DNA of 34,673 bases, taken from Oscillospiraceae bacterium. Lineage in GTDB: Bacteria; Bacillota; Clostridia; Oscillospirales; Oscillospiraceae. Below, piece by piece: positions 1 through 8,276 of this stretch (its first letter is position 1; each line of letters opens with the position of its first letter). The stretch is from NCBI GenBank assembly GCA_017448455.1, contig JAFSLL010000274.1, positions 1 through 34,673 of the forward strand, in the 5' to 3' direction. Below the pieces are notes generated by a model, which worked only from the letters and a program-made list of their open reading frames with translations, was not told the DNA's origin and did no database searches. A program made the position numbers and the translations under genes.

Positions 1-756
1 ATAATCGGGAAAAGCATCCTGAAGGGCGGGGTCGGAGACCGTTATGTCTGCTTCCGCTTTTTCCAGTGCAGCAAGGTATGCCTCAATTCTGTCTGAAACG
101 ATACTGCGCATGACGGATGAGGTACCGCCGCAGTGCCGGTAAATCACAAGATCCGAGATAATCAGTTTCCTGCAGCAGTGAAAGACCCGGATCAAAAACT
201 CCGAGTCTTCGGAATATCGAAGAGCATTGTCAAAAAACAAGTCATGATTCTTCAGGAAGGCAGTCCGGTATATTTTTGCCCAGGCGATCATTCTCCGGGT
301 AGGACGTGCCAGCATCCAGGTTTCCACGGCAGGGAGAGCATCACCGCTGATCGGCGTGTTCATTTTGGAATAGCGATGAAGAAGGATACCGTTATCTTTC
401 CGGAAAGAAGCGACGAAAAGATCCGGTATATAGGCCGATAAAATCGGGAGTGCGTCCAGAATACCGGGCTCACAGCGATCATCGGCGTCGATAAACACTA
501 CCCAGTTGCCCTGAGCCTCCTTGATTCCCGTGTTGCGCGCCCGGGAAACCCCCTTTTCACTGTGGAAAATGCGGATTTCGTCATGCTGCGAGGCAAGACG
601 GGAGATAACGGAAACCGTGTCGTCGGTGGAGCCGTTTTCGACAATGAGAATCTCGAATGAAAGAAGAGCTTCGGCCTGAAGTGCCAATATGGAATTGACA
701 GCAGTTTCGATTGTATCTGCCGCATTATAGGCAGGGATGATAAATGAAAAGTCCAT
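1..756 (-). CDS. Family 2 glycosyltransferase, partial (3' end off window)
   Basis: This is a GT-A fold glycosyltransferase that should move a sugar from a nucleotide-sugar donor to a growing surface glycan on the cytoplasmic face of the membrane. The minus-strand frame opens with MDFSFIIPAYNAADTIE, the classic GT2 N-terminus. It continues with an ENGSTDDT segment (nucleotide binding) and FIDADDR (the DxD metal/nucleotide site) near residue 90. The ATG at 756 is the natural start because the beta-strand motif begins right after it. The frame is open to base 1, so the C-terminus is missing. It is divergent from the DUF4422 gene, and both belong to a polysaccharide locus that probably continues leftwards. 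The family is certain; the donor and acceptor cannot be read from the sequence. Confidence 0.93.
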   Translation of the reverse strand, partial: MDFSFIIPAYNAADTIETAVNSILALQAEALLSFEILIVENGSTDDTVSVISRLASQHDEIRIFHSEKGVSRARNTGIKEAQGNWVVFIDADDRCEPGILDALPILSAYIPDLFVASFRKDNGILLHRYSKMNTPISGDALPAVETWMLARPTRRMIAWAKIYRTAFLKNHDLFFDNALRYSEDSEFLIRVFHCCRKLIISDLVIYRHCGGTSSVMRSIVSDRIEAYLAALEKAEADITVSDPALQDAFPDY

Positions 757-814
757 GATGCGTTCCTGATGATCGTAAGGCTATCGGTTTAAAATCCGTC
801 AAAATCTGCTTATT

Positions 815-843
815 ATCATAGCAAAAGGCAATGGAAAATGCAA
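815..843 (-). promoter_or_regulatory. Sigma-A promoter for the GT2 gene
   Basis: Read on the minus strand: TTGCAT (838-843), a 17-bp spacer and TATGAT (815-820) preceded by TGC, an extended -10. It lies 59 bases upstream of the GT2 start and about 40 bp from the divergent promoter of the DUF4422 gene. Confidence 0.6.
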
Positions 844-884
844 GGCGGGAGTTCATGTGTTCTATGCAGGTATACGGGTTGCGC

Positions 885-912
885 TTGCATTTGTTCAGTG
901 CTCTGGTATAAT
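885..912 (+). promoter_or_regulatory. Sigma-A promoter for the DUF4422 gene
   Basis: TTGCAT (885-890), a 16-bp spacer and a consensus TATAAT (907-912) with a TGG extended -10. The transcript would start about 25 bases before the GTG start codon. Confidence 0.7.
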
Positions 913-943
913 GATGGCATTGAAGACAGAGGAGGGAAGAGCA

Positions 944-1699
944 GTGAAGGTAAGAATGATCGTTGCGACACATAAGGAATACCGCATGCCGGCAGACGCG
1001 CTCTATCTGCCGGTTCAGGCGGGACGCGCGCTGCATGAAGCACTGCCCTATCAGGGGGATGACAGCGGCGAGAACATCAGTCTCAAAAATGCGAACTACT
1101 GCGAGCTGACCTGCCTCTATTGGGCATGGAAGAACCTGGACGCGGACGTGGTCGGGCTCTGCCATTACCGGCGCTATTTTGCGGGAAAACGGAAAAGCAG
1201 GGATCCATGGGAAAGAATCCTGACGGAAGCGGAGGCTTCGGCGCTGCTGGAAAAGGCGCCGCTGGTTCTGCCGAAGAAGCGGAACTACTGGATCGAGACC
1301 GGATACAGTCAGTATATTCATGCCCATCATGAAGAAGATCTGACTGTTACACGCGCGATTCTGGAAGAGGCGTATCCGGACTATGTGGCTGCTTTCGACT
1401 TTACGCTGAAGCGAACACTTGGACATCGCTTTAACATGTTCCTAATGAAGCGGGAGCTCCTGGACAGCTACTGTTCCTGGCTGTTTGACGTACTGGGCAG
1501 GCTGGAGGAGAGACTGGACATCACTGGCTACAGCGACTATGATAAGCGCGTATTCGGCTTCGTCGCCGAACGACTCCTGGACGTTTGGGTGGAAACAAAC
1601 CGGATCCCTTACACCGAGTGCACCGTACTGCATATGGAGTCACAGCACTGGCTGAAGAAGGGAACGGCCTTTTTGAAACGAAAATTTATTGGGAAATAA
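944..1699 (+). CDS. DUF4422-family capsule/exopolysaccharide protein
   Basis: This 251-residue protein belongs to the DUF4422 family, which is found in capsular and exopolysaccharide clusters and is generally regarded as glycosyltransferase-like. Visible hallmarks are the N-terminal IVATHKEYRMP, the pair ISLKNANYCELTCLYWAWKN and GLCHYRRYF, the central YWIETGYSQYIHAHHEEDL, and the C-terminal SDYDKRVFGFVAERLLDVW. I chose GTG 944 rather than the upstream ATG 857 for three reasons: GGAGGGA sits 6 bases before it at 931-937, the -10 at 907-912 would fall inside the longer version, and the family begins at this point. The gene is followed by a stem-loop and then an independent promoter for the next gene. 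Its exact sugar specificity is unknown. Confidence 0.85.
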   Translation: MKVRMIVATHKEYRMPADALYLPVQAGRALHEALPYQGDDSGENISLKNANYCELTCLYWAWKNLDADVVGLCHYRRYFAGKRKSRDPWERILTEAEASALLEKAPLVLPKKRNYWIETGYSQYIHAHHEEDLTVTRAILEEAYPDYVAAFDFTLKRTLGHRFNMFLMKRELLDSYCSWLFDVLGRLEERLDITGYSDYDKRVFGFVAERLLDVWVETNRIPYTECTVLHMESQHWLKKGTAFLKRKFIGK

Positions 1700-1710
1700 A
1701 AACGTATGCA

Positions 1711-1739
1711 GCCCGCGGGAACCGGATCATCCCGCGGGC
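1711..1739 (+). terminator. Stem-loop after the DUF4422 gene
   Basis: GCCCGCGGGA (1711-1720) pairs perfectly with TCCCGCGGGC (1730-1739) across a 9-base loop. The downstream tract is only weakly T-rich (ATAATCTTCTT), so termination may be partial. Confidence 0.6.
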
Positions 1740-1750
1740 GCATAATCTTC

Positions 1751-1779
1751 TTGCGATTTCACTGGTAAGATGGTACAAT
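1751..1779 (+). promoter_or_regulatory. Sigma-A promoter for the sugar-phosphate transferase operon
   Basis: TTGCGA (1751-1756), a 17-bp spacer and TACAAT (1774-1779) preceded by TGG, an extended -10. It probably drives the transferase and the overlapping dehydratase gene. Confidence 0.65.
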
Positions 1780-1818
1780 AAAATATAATGTGTCTGTGAA
1801 TTGCGGAGAAACAGCGAT

Positions 1819-3231
1819 ATGATCAAGGAAAACCAGCAGCTGCTGAATCGCCTGAATGTGCTGAGCGACGGGCTGATCATCTATCTGATGATCCCGGTCG
1901 CTTTCTGGCTTCGCTTTTCCGTGCTCCCCGACGGCAAGGTAACCGTCTCCCTGAGCTATTACCTGCTGACCGGGGTTTTCTTCATGCTGATCCAGCTGTA
2001 TATCTTCCTGGCGGCAGGGCTCTACAAGCCTTTTCGGCATATCCCGCTGACGAGAGAGCTGGAGCGCCTGCTCGCCGCCTGTCTGCTGGGCTTTATCCTG
2101 CTGCTGAGCTGGTTCTCCCTGCAGCATCAGGATGACTATTCCCGACAGATGATCCTGATCTATTTCCTGCTCTGCCTTGTTCTGCTCGGCGGAAAGCGCG
2201 TCGTGCTCCGGCTGGTGCTGCGGCACTACCGCAGCCGGGGCTTCAACCTCAAGCACGTGGTGCTCATCGGCTGCGGCCCGCTCGCGGAGGAATACCTGAA
2301 CAAGATTACAGAAGATAAACGGATGGGCTTTCATCCGCTGGGCTATATTGCCTCAGAGAAGCGTGAGGACTGGGAACTTCGGTATCTCGGCGGCTTTGAG
2401 GATCTGGAGGCCGTACTGGAAAAGCGCAAGCCGGACGAGGTGGTCTCCGCAATACAGGCGGAGGACTATGAACGGACAGGGAAGATTGTTCAGGCCTGTG
2501 AGAAGACAGGCTGCAAGCTCTCCATTATTCCGCTCTATACCGAGTATATGTCCGCGCACCCGCAGTTTGATGATCTGGACGGGATCCCGCTGCTGAACGT
2601 GCGCCGCATCCCGCTGGACAATTTCGCCAACGCTTTTGTCAAGCGCGCGATGGATGTGGTTCTTTCCGCGCTGATTCTGGTGATCTTCTCCCCGTTGCTG
2701 CTCTTCTGCGCCATCGGGGTCAGGATCTCCTCCCCCGGCCCGATCATCTTCAAACAGGAGCGCATCGGGCGCAACAAAAAACCCTTCATGATGTACAAGT
2801 TCCGTTCCATGCGCGTCAACGACCGGCAGGACACCGCCTGGAGCAGCCGGACCGACAGCCGCAAGACGGCCTTCGGCTCTTTCATCCGCAAGTACTCGCT
2901 GGATGAGTTCCCGCAGTTCTGGAATGTGCTGAAGGGGGATATGAGCATGGTCGGCCCACGCCCGGAGATCCCCTTCTACGTCGACCAGTTCAAGGAAGAG
3001 GTTCCGCGCTACATGCTCAAGCATCTGGTCCGCCCCGGCATCACCGGCTGGGCGCAGGTGAACGACCTGCGCGGCGACACCTCCATCCCGGAGCGCATCC
3101 GTTATGACATCTGGTATATTGAGAACTGGAGCATTGCCCTGGATGTGAAGATTCTTTTCCTCACGGTCTTCGGGGGCAAATTCAAAAACGACGAGAAGCT
3201 CAATAAAACGACAGGGAAGGACAGCAAATGA
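1819..3231 (+). CDS. Undecaprenyl-phosphate sugar-1-phosphate transferase (polyprenyl glycosylphosphotransferase)
   Basis: This membrane enzyme moves a sugar-1-phosphate from a nucleotide sugar onto undecaprenyl phosphate, the committing step of exopolysaccharide or O-unit assembly. The 470-residue protein has the WcaJ/CpsE layout: about four N-terminal membrane segments, a Rossmann-like central domain (VVLIGCGPLAEEYL), a membrane-associated segment starting KRAMDVVLSAL, and the catalytic bacterial-transferase domain. The last contains FKQERIGRNKKPFMMYKFRSM, SLDEFPQFWNVLKGDMSMVGPRPE and RPGITGWAQVNDLRGD. ATG 1819 is preferred over the in-frame TTG 1801 because GGAGA lies 10 bases before the ATG and nothing resembling a ribosome site precedes the TTG. 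Its stop overlaps the next start (ATGA). The sugar, probably glucose, galactose or a deoxy sugar, cannot be decided here. Confidence 0.93.
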   Translation: MIKENQQLLNRLNVLSDGLIIYLMIPVAFWLRFSVLPDGKVTVSLSYYLLTGVFFMLIQLYIFLAAGLYKPFRHIPLTRELERLLAACLLGFILLLSWFSLQHQDDYSRQMILIYFLLCLVLLGGKRVVLRLVLRHYRSRGFNLKHVVLIGCGPLAEEYLNKITEDKRMGFHPLGYIASEKREDWELRYLGGFEDLEAVLEKRKPDEVVSAIQAEDYERTGKIVQACEKTGCKLSIIPLYTEYMSAHPQFDDLDGIPLLNVRRIPLDNFANAFVKRAMDVVLSALILVIFSPLLLFCAIGVRISSPGPIIFKQERIGRNKKPFMMYKFRSMRVNDRQDTAWSSRTDSRKTAFGSFIRKYSLDEFPQFWNVLKGDMSMVGPRPEIPFYVDQFKEEVPRYMLKHLVRPGITGWAQVNDLRGDTSIPERIRYDIWYIENWSIALDVKILFLTVFGGKFKNDEKLNKTTGKDSK

Positions 3232-4247
3232 CCGTTATTGTGACCGGCGGAGCCGGGTTTATCGGCTCCAACTTTATCTTTTACATGCTGCGCGAGCATC
3301 CGGAAGACCGGATCGTCTGCCTTGACAAGCTGACCTACGCGGGCAATCTCTCCACGCTCAAGGACGTGATGGATCTGCCCAACTTCCGTTTCGTGAAGCT
3401 GGACATCTGCGATCGGGAGGGCGTGTACGCGCTCTTCGAGGAGGAGAAGCCGGACGCCGTCATCAACTTCGCGGCGGAGAGCCACGTGGACCGCTCCATT
3501 GAGGATCCGTCCATCTTCCTGCAGACGAATATCATCGGCACTTCCGTCCTGATGGACGCCTGCCGCACTTTCGGCAATATCCGCTACCATCAGGTTTCTA
3601 CGGACGAGGTCTACGGTGATCTGCCCTTGGACCGGCCGGATCTGTTCTTCACGGAGGAGACGCCGATCCATACCAGCAGCCCTTACAGCTCTTCCAAGGC
3701 GGGCGCGGACCTGCTGGTGCTGGCCTACCTGCGCACCTACGGGCTGCCGGTGACGGTCAGCCGCTGCAGCAACAACTACGGCCCCTACCACTTCCCGGAA
3801 AAGCTCATCCCGCTCATGATCGCCAACTGCCTCAACGATAAGCCGCTGCCGGTCTACGGAGAGGGACTGAACGTGCGCGACTGGCTCTATGTGGAGGACC
3901 ACTGCCGCGCCATCGACCTGATCCTGCAGAAAGGGCGCATCGGCGAGGTCTACAACGTCGGCGGCCACAACGAGATGCGCAACATCGACATCGTGAAGCT
4001 GATCTGCCACGAGCTGGGAAAGCCCGAGAGCCTGATCACCCATGTGACCGACCGCAAAGGCCACGACATGCGCTATGCCATCGATCCGACCAAGATCCAC
4101 AACGAACTGGGCTGGCTCCCGGAAACAAAGTTTGAGGTCGGCATCAAAAAGACCATTCAGTGGTATCTGGAGAACCCCCCCTGGTGGGAGGAGATCATCT
4201 CCGGCGAGTACCGGAACTACTACGAGAGGATGTACGCAAACCGGTAA
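3228..4247 (+). CDS. rfbB: dTDP-glucose 4,6-dehydratase
   Basis: This cytoplasmic short-chain dehydrogenase-type enzyme converts dTDP-glucose to dTDP-4-keto-6-deoxyglucose, the second step towards dTDP-rhamnose and other deoxy sugars. At 339 residues it has normal length. It shows the NAD site TGGAGFIGSNF at the start, NFAAESHVDRSI, the catalytic STDEVYGDL (Thr, Asp, Glu), the YSSSKAGAD Tyr/Lys pair, SNNYGPYHFPEKLIPL and GEGLNVRDWLYVEDH. The start codon overlaps the transferase stop by four bases, so the two are translationally coupled. The companion rmlA, rmlC and rmlD genes are not in the window and may lie elsewhere in the locus. The family assignment is very secure. Confidence 0.97.
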   Translation: MTVIVTGGAGFIGSNFIFYMLREHPEDRIVCLDKLTYAGNLSTLKDVMDLPNFRFVKLDICDREGVYALFEEEKPDAVINFAAESHVDRSIEDPSIFLQTNIIGTSVLMDACRTFGNIRYHQVSTDEVYGDLPLDRPDLFFTEETPIHTSSPYSSSKAGADLLVLAYLRTYGLPVTVSRCSNNYGPYHFPEKLIPLMIANCLNDKPLPVYGEGLNVRDWLYVEDHCRAIDLILQKGRIGEVYNVGGHNEMRNIDIVKLICHELGKPESLITHVTDRKGHDMRYAIDPTKIHNELGWLPETKFEVGIKKTIQWYLENPPWWEEIISGEYRNYYERMYANR

Positions 4248-4261
4248 GCCCGACATCCCGC

Positions 4262-4324
4262 GCATGCATTATTTATCATAGTATATATATTTATATAGTA
4301 TATCAGTGCTGAGGCGGAAACGCC
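4262..4324 (+). promoter_or_regulatory. AT-rich intergenic segment with repeated ATAGTATAT and a GAAA-capped hairpin
   Basis: Between the dehydratase and the CofE-like gene, ATAGTATAT occurs twice (4278-4286 and 4295-4303) in a strikingly AT-rich stretch. A small GGCG-GAAA-CGCC hairpin (4313-4324) follows. A TATAGT -10 at 4294-4299 is possible, but no good -35 is in register. I regard this as the likely promoter region of the downstream gene, with low certainty. Confidence 0.3.
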
Positions 4325-4349
4325 CCGGTCGGAGAAAGAAGGAATCAGC

Positions 4350-5552
4350 TTGGATAAGAAAGAAAGAAGAACAGGAACCGTCTCCCGCGGCATCCGCTGC
4401 CCGATCATCCGGGAAGGGGATGACCTCGCCGCGATCGTGACCGACAGCGTGCTCGCTGCCGCCGAGAGCGAAGGCTTCGCGCTGCATGACCGCGATGTCA
4501 TCGCCGTGACGGAGTCTGTGGTCGCCCGCGCGCAGGGCAACTACGCGACTGTGGAGGACATCGCGCAGGATGTGCGCCGGAAGTTCGGCGATGACGCCAC
4601 CGTCGGTGTGATTTTCCCGATCCTCTCGCGCAACCGCTTCGCCATCTGCCTGCGCGGCATCGCGATGGGCGTGAAGAAGGTCGTCCTCTTGCTCAGCTAT
4701 CCCTCGGATGAGGTCGGCAACGAGCTGGTCAGCCTTGACCAGCTGGACGAGGCCGGTATTGACCCCTATACCGATGTGCTCTCGCTGGAGCAGTACCGCG
4801 AACTCTTTGGCGTCAATGCCCACCCCTTTACCGGAGTGGACTATGTGGCCTATTACGGTGATCTGATCCGCTCCTGCGGCGCCGAGGCGGAGATCGTCTT
4901 TGCCAACCGCCCGCAGGCGATCCTGCATTTCACCGACAAGGTTCTGACCTGTGATATCCACACCCGCTTCCGCACGGCGCGTCTGCTCCGGGCGGCCGGC
5001 GCTTCCGTGGTCTACCGGATGGATGAGATCCTCAACGAGCCGGTCAACGGCAGCGGCTGGAACGCCCAGTACGGTCTGCTCGGCTCCAACAAATCCACCG
5101 AGGACAGAATCAAGCTCTTCCCGCGCGACTCCCAGCCGCTGGTGGAGGAGATCGCCGTGCGCGTCTTCGAGAGGACCGGAAAACGGGTGGAAGTGATGGT
5201 CTACGGTGACGGCGCCTTCAAGGACCCGCAGGGAAAGATCTGGGAACTCGCGGATCCGGTGGTCTCGCCCTTCCATACGGAGGGCCTGCGCGGGACTCCG
5301 AACGAGCTCAAGCTCAAATACCTTGCAGACAACGACTTTGCCGCCCTTTCCGGCGAGGAGCTGAAGGCAGCAATCTCCGAAAGCATCCGGAAGAAGGACG
5401 CGAACCTCGTCGGAAAGATGGCATCCGAGGGCACAACCCCGCGGCAGCTGACCGACCTGATCGGCTCGCTCTGCGACCTGACCAGCGGATCCGGCGACAA
5501 GGGCACCCCGGTCGTCCTGGTCCAGGGCTATTTTGACAACTACACGAGCTGA
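4350..5552 (+). CDS. Coenzyme F420-0:L-glutamate ligase (CofE)-like protein
   Basis: This 400-residue cytoplasmic protein matches the CofE/F420-0:gamma-glutamyl ligase fold. Family traits are RGIRCPIIREGDDLAAIV at the N-terminus, DRDVIAVTESVVARAQGNY, FPILSRNRFAICLRGIAMG and VEVMVYGDGAFKDP near residue 290. Archaeal CofE adds glutamate to F420-0 with GTP. No other F420 gene is visible here, and the protein is much longer than the roughly 250-residue archaeal enzyme, so the ligase may act on another acceptor. The start is TTG 4350, with AAGGAA at 4339-4344 before it; no better initiation codon precedes the conserved region. kup follows 50 bases downstream on the same strand. The family is confident; the substrate is unknown. 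Confidence 0.8.
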   Translation: MDKKERRTGTVSRGIRCPIIREGDDLAAIVTDSVLAAAESEGFALHDRDVIAVTESVVARAQGNYATVEDIAQDVRRKFGDDATVGVIFPILSRNRFAICLRGIAMGVKKVVLLLSYPSDEVGNELVSLDQLDEAGIDPYTDVLSLEQYRELFGVNAHPFTGVDYVAYYGDLIRSCGAEAEIVFANRPQAILHFTDKVLTCDIHTRFRTARLLRAAGASVVYRMDEILNEPVNGSGWNAQYGLLGSNKSTEDRIKLFPRDSQPLVEEIAVRVFERTGKRVEVMVYGDGAFKDPQGKIWELADPVVSPFHTEGLRGTPNELKLKYLADNDFAALSGEELKAAISESIRKKDANLVGKMASEGTTPRQLTDLIGSLCDLTSGSGDKGTPVVLVQGYFDNYTS

Positions 5553-5602
5553 AAGGCAAGACCTCCGGCAGCTCCGTGCCGGGAGAGGATGAACGGATAG
5601 AC

Positions 5603-7600
5603 ATGGAAAAGACAAACAAACGCAGTTTCGCGATGTTCCTGGTGACCATCGGCATTGTTTACGGCGACATCGGCACCTCGCCGATGTACGTCATGAAGTC
5701 GATCCTGGAGGGCAACGGCGGCATACAGCACGTCGACGAGGCCTTCATCATCGGCTCTCTGTCACTGGTGATCTGGACCATCACGCTGCTGACCACGATT
5801 AAATATGTCCTGATCGCCATGAAAGCGGACAACCACGGTGAGGGCGGCATCTTCTCCCTCTATGCGCTGGTGAAGAACTACGGAAAGTGGCTGATCTTCC
5901 CGGCCATGCTGGGCGGCGCCGCGCTGCTCGCGGACGGTGTGCTGACGCCTGCCGTGACGGTCACCACCGCCGTGGAGGGCCTGCGCAGCATTGCGGTCAT
6001 GGACCGGCTGCTCGGCCCGAACCAGGTGAAGGTCGTGATCATCACGCTGGTGATCATCTCCGCCCTGTTCTTCGTCCAGCATGCCGGCACCAGCAGCATC
6101 GGCAAGGCCTTCGGCCCGGTGATGCTGCTCTGGTTCAGCTTCCTGGGCGTCTGCGGCCTGCTCGGCATCTTCCGGACGCCGGCGGTGCTCAGGGCTTTCA
6201 ATCCCTATTATGCCGTTCAGGTTCTGCTGAGCCCCGCGAACAAATCCGGCTTCATGATCCTCGGCAGCGTCTTCCTCGCCACGACCGGCGCGGAGGCTCT
6301 CTATTCCGATATGGGACATGTCGGAAAGGGCAACATCTATGCCAGCTGGCCGCTGGTCAAGGCCTGCCTGATCCTGAACTATCTCGGTCAGGGCGGCTGG
6401 ATCATCCGCAATCAGGCGAATGCCGCGCTGTACAGTGTTTTAGACCTGAACCCCTTCTTCCTGATGCTTCCGGAAGGTTTGCGGCCCTTTGCCGTTCTCC
6501 TCGGCGCGGCAGCGGCGGTCATCGCCTCGCAGGCGCTGATCACCGGCTCCTACACCCTCGTCTCCGAAGCGATTCTGCTGGATCTCCTGCCTCATATGGA
6601 GATCCGTTACCCCTCCGAAACCAAGGGCCAGCTCTACATCTCCACCGTCAACTCCATTCTCTGGATCGGCTGCAGCCTGGTGGTGCTGTACTTCCGGTCC
6701 GGCGCACGGATCGAATCCGCCTACGGCCTTGCCATCACGGTGACGATGCTGATGACAACGCTGCTGATCTCGGTTTACCTGAACCGTGTTCGCAAGCTGA
6801 AGCTGCTCTCGGGCGTGGTGCTGGTGGTCTTCGGCATGATCGAGGCGGTGTTCTTCATCTCCAGCCTCGGCAAGTTCATGCACGGCGGCTATGTCACGGT
6901 CATCCTGACCCTGCTGATTCTTGCCGTGATGGTGATCTGGTACCGCGGCACTCAGCTCGAGCGCAAATACAGCACGCAGCTGCCCTTCAAGGACTATGTC
7001 TCCAACCTCCGCAGCCTGCATGACGACGAGGAAGAACCCCTGCTCGCGAACAACCTGGTCTATCTGGAGGGCGGCGATCCGGGCGATGGCGGCGTCGACC
7101 GCGATATCCTCTATTCCATTCTGGACAGGGATGTCAAGCGCGCCCAGGCCTACTGGTTTGTCAGCGTCCACGTGCTGGATGAGCCCGAAGCGCTCAACTA
7201 CGAGCTCGAGACCTACGGTACGGACTTCATCTACCGCATCCGCCTGAACCTCGGCTTCAAGTGCAGTCCCCGCGTGAATGTCTACCTGCGTCAGATCGTC
7301 CAGGATCTCCAGGCGCAGGGCAAGCTTCCGCCGCAGGAGAAGAAGTACTCCATCTACGGTCCCGGCACGGTCGGTACCTTCAAGTTCTGCATGATCTACA
7401 AGGCGGTTCCGACCAAAACGGAGCTCTCGAACTTTGACGAGGCGATTCTCCACCTCAAGTACGCGATCCGGCATGTGGTCGGCTCCAAGGTCCGCTGGTA
7501 CGGCCTGGACACCTCCTCACTCATCACCGAGTATGTGCCGATTGTGATGGCCTACAGCGGTAATGACAGACGCATCCGCCTCAAGGAAAGCGCGGAATAA
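5603..7600 (+). CDS. kup: Kup-family potassium uptake transporter
   Basis: This is an integral membrane K+ importer, a K+/H+ symporter in characterised members. The 665-residue protein shows the diagnostic VTIGIVYGDIGTSPMYV at the start, then DNHGEGGIFSLYALV and ADGVLTPAVTVTTAVEGL. About twelve hydrophobic segments follow, and then a cytoplasmic C-terminal domain from about residue 450, with charged DDEEEP and the conserved RVNVYLRQIVQDL region. ATG 5603 is preferred to the in-frame GTG 5576 because Kup proteins begin just before the GDIGTSP motif and a GGAG/AGGA tract precedes the ATG. The gene directly follows the CofE-like gene without a terminator, so co-transcription is likely. A rho-independent terminator ends the unit. 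Confidence 0.95.
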   Translation: MEKTNKRSFAMFLVTIGIVYGDIGTSPMYVMKSILEGNGGIQHVDEAFIIGSLSLVIWTITLLTTIKYVLIAMKADNHGEGGIFSLYALVKNYGKWLIFPAMLGGAALLADGVLTPAVTVTTAVEGLRSIAVMDRLLGPNQVKVVIITLVIISALFFVQHAGTSSIGKAFGPVMLLWFSFLGVCGLLGIFRTPAVLRAFNPYYAVQVLLSPANKSGFMILGSVFLATTGAEALYSDMGHVGKGNIYASWPLVKACLILNYLGQGGWIIRNQANAALYSVLDLNPFFLMLPEGLRPFAVLLGAAAAVIASQALITGSYTLVSEAILLDLLPHMEIRYPSETKGQLYISTVNSILWIGCSLVVLYFRSGARIESAYGLAITVTMLMTTLLISVYLNRVRKLKLLSGVVLVVFGMIEAVFFISSLGKFMHGGYVTVILTLLILAVMVIWYRGTQLERKYSTQLPFKDYVSNLRSLHDDEEEPLLANNLVYLEGGDPGDGGVDRDILYSILDRDVKRAQAYWFVSVHVLDEPEALNYELETYGTDFIYRIRLNLGFKCSPRVNVYLRQIVQDLQAQGKLPPQEKKYSIYGPGTVGTFKFCMIYKAVPTKTELSNFDEAILHLKYAIRHVVGSKVRWYGLDTSSLITEYVPIVMAYSGNDRRIRLKESAE

Positions 7601-7621
7601 ACCGCGAGAAGAAGCAATCTC

Positions 7622-7660
7622 CCTCCGGAGTCCGAAAAAACAAGATTCCGGAGGATTTTT
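7622..7660 (+). terminator. Rho-independent terminator after kup
   Basis: CCTCCGGA (7622-7629) pairs with TCCGGAGG (7647-7654), followed by ATTTTT. A second short T6 tract lies just beyond. Confidence 0.8.
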
Positions 7661-7683
7661 GCGGTTTTTTCGCAAAAGAATGC

Positions 7684-7712
7684 TTGACCTTTTCCTGGAA
7701 ATGTGGTATAGT
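7684..7712 (+). promoter_or_regulatory. Strong promoter of the rpmG-secE-nusG-rplK-rplA-rpmE operon
   Basis: TTGACC (7684-7689), a 17-bp spacer and TATAGT (7707-7712) with a TGG extended -10. About 100 nt of leader follow before rpmG. Strength is expected for a ribosomal-protein operon. Confidence 0.8.
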
Positions 7713-7818
7713 CCGATTTACCTGTCGGACGAGAGGCTTTCTTTTTGTGCGCTCTTCGTTCCATACAGGGAGGCAATGCCTGCCGAATGCAGGTAAATAA
7801 AATAGGAGGTGCCGAACT

Positions 7819-7980
7819 ATGGCTGCAGGCGCAAGAGTAAAAATTACACTCAGATGCGAAGAATGCAAGCAGAGGAACTACAACACGGTCAAGAACAAGA
7901 AGAACACTTCTGACCGTTTGGAGCGGAGCAAGTACTGCCCATTCTGCAGAAAACACACCAAGCATGTTGAAACCAAGTAA
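7819..7980 (+). CDS. rpmG: 50S ribosomal protein L33
   Basis: This 53-residue protein of the large ribosomal subunit is too short for most ORF finders. It reads [20 protein letters not shown] at the start, and the C-terminal half has [14 protein letters not shown]. The two CxxC pairs (CEEC and CPFC) mark the zinc-binding form of L33, usual under zinc-replete conditions. The ribosome site TAGGAGG lies at 7803-7809, nine bases before the ATG. L33 next to secE and nusG is a widespread Gram-positive arrangement, and the 20-bp gap to secE supports one transcript. Confidence 0.96.
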   Translation: MAAGARVKITLRCEECKQRNYNTVKNKKNTSDRLERSKYCPFCRKHTKHVETK

Positions 7981-8000
7981 CGTCGGGAGGATGTGCACAA

Positions 8001-8273
8001 ATGGCTGAAGAAAAGAAAGTCAACGCAGCTCCTGCCAAGGCTGTTACGGCCGTCAAGAAGGACGATGCCAAACCCGGCTTTTTCAAGCGGATCGGCAAAT
8101 GGTTTCGCGAGATGAGAAGCGAGCTTAAGAAGGTTATCTGGCCTACACCCGCGGTGCTTGCAAAGAACACCGGGATTTCCGTTGGCGTGATGCTCGTTTC
8201 TGCTGTCGTTCTGTGGGCCTGTGATGAGCTGGCGCAGATGCTTATTCGCGCTCTCTTTACGCTGGTGGGCTGA
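8001..8273 (+). CDS. secE: Preprotein translocase subunit SecE
   Basis: SecE is the essential small subunit that clamps SecY in the protein-conducting channel of the cytoplasmic membrane. The 90-residue protein is the short single-span type. An Ala/Lys-rich N-terminus is followed by the amphipathic segment FFKRIGKWFREMRSELKKVIWPT, whose SELKKVxWPT core is the family signature. A single hydrophobic span (VGVMLVSAVVLWACDEL) comes next. GGGAGG precedes the ATG. nusG begins three bases after the stop, so the genes are probably coupled. Confidence 0.96.
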   Translation: MAEEKKVNAAPAKAVTAVKKDDAKPGFFKRIGKWFREMRSELKKVIWPTPAVLAKNTGISVGVMLVSAVVLWACDELAQMLIRALFTLVG

Positions 8274-8276
8274 TCC

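Noticed and set aside
133-441. Short plus-strand frame at the left edge
   Set aside because: It is antisense to the GT2 gene, whose minus frame carries clear glycosyltransferase motifs.
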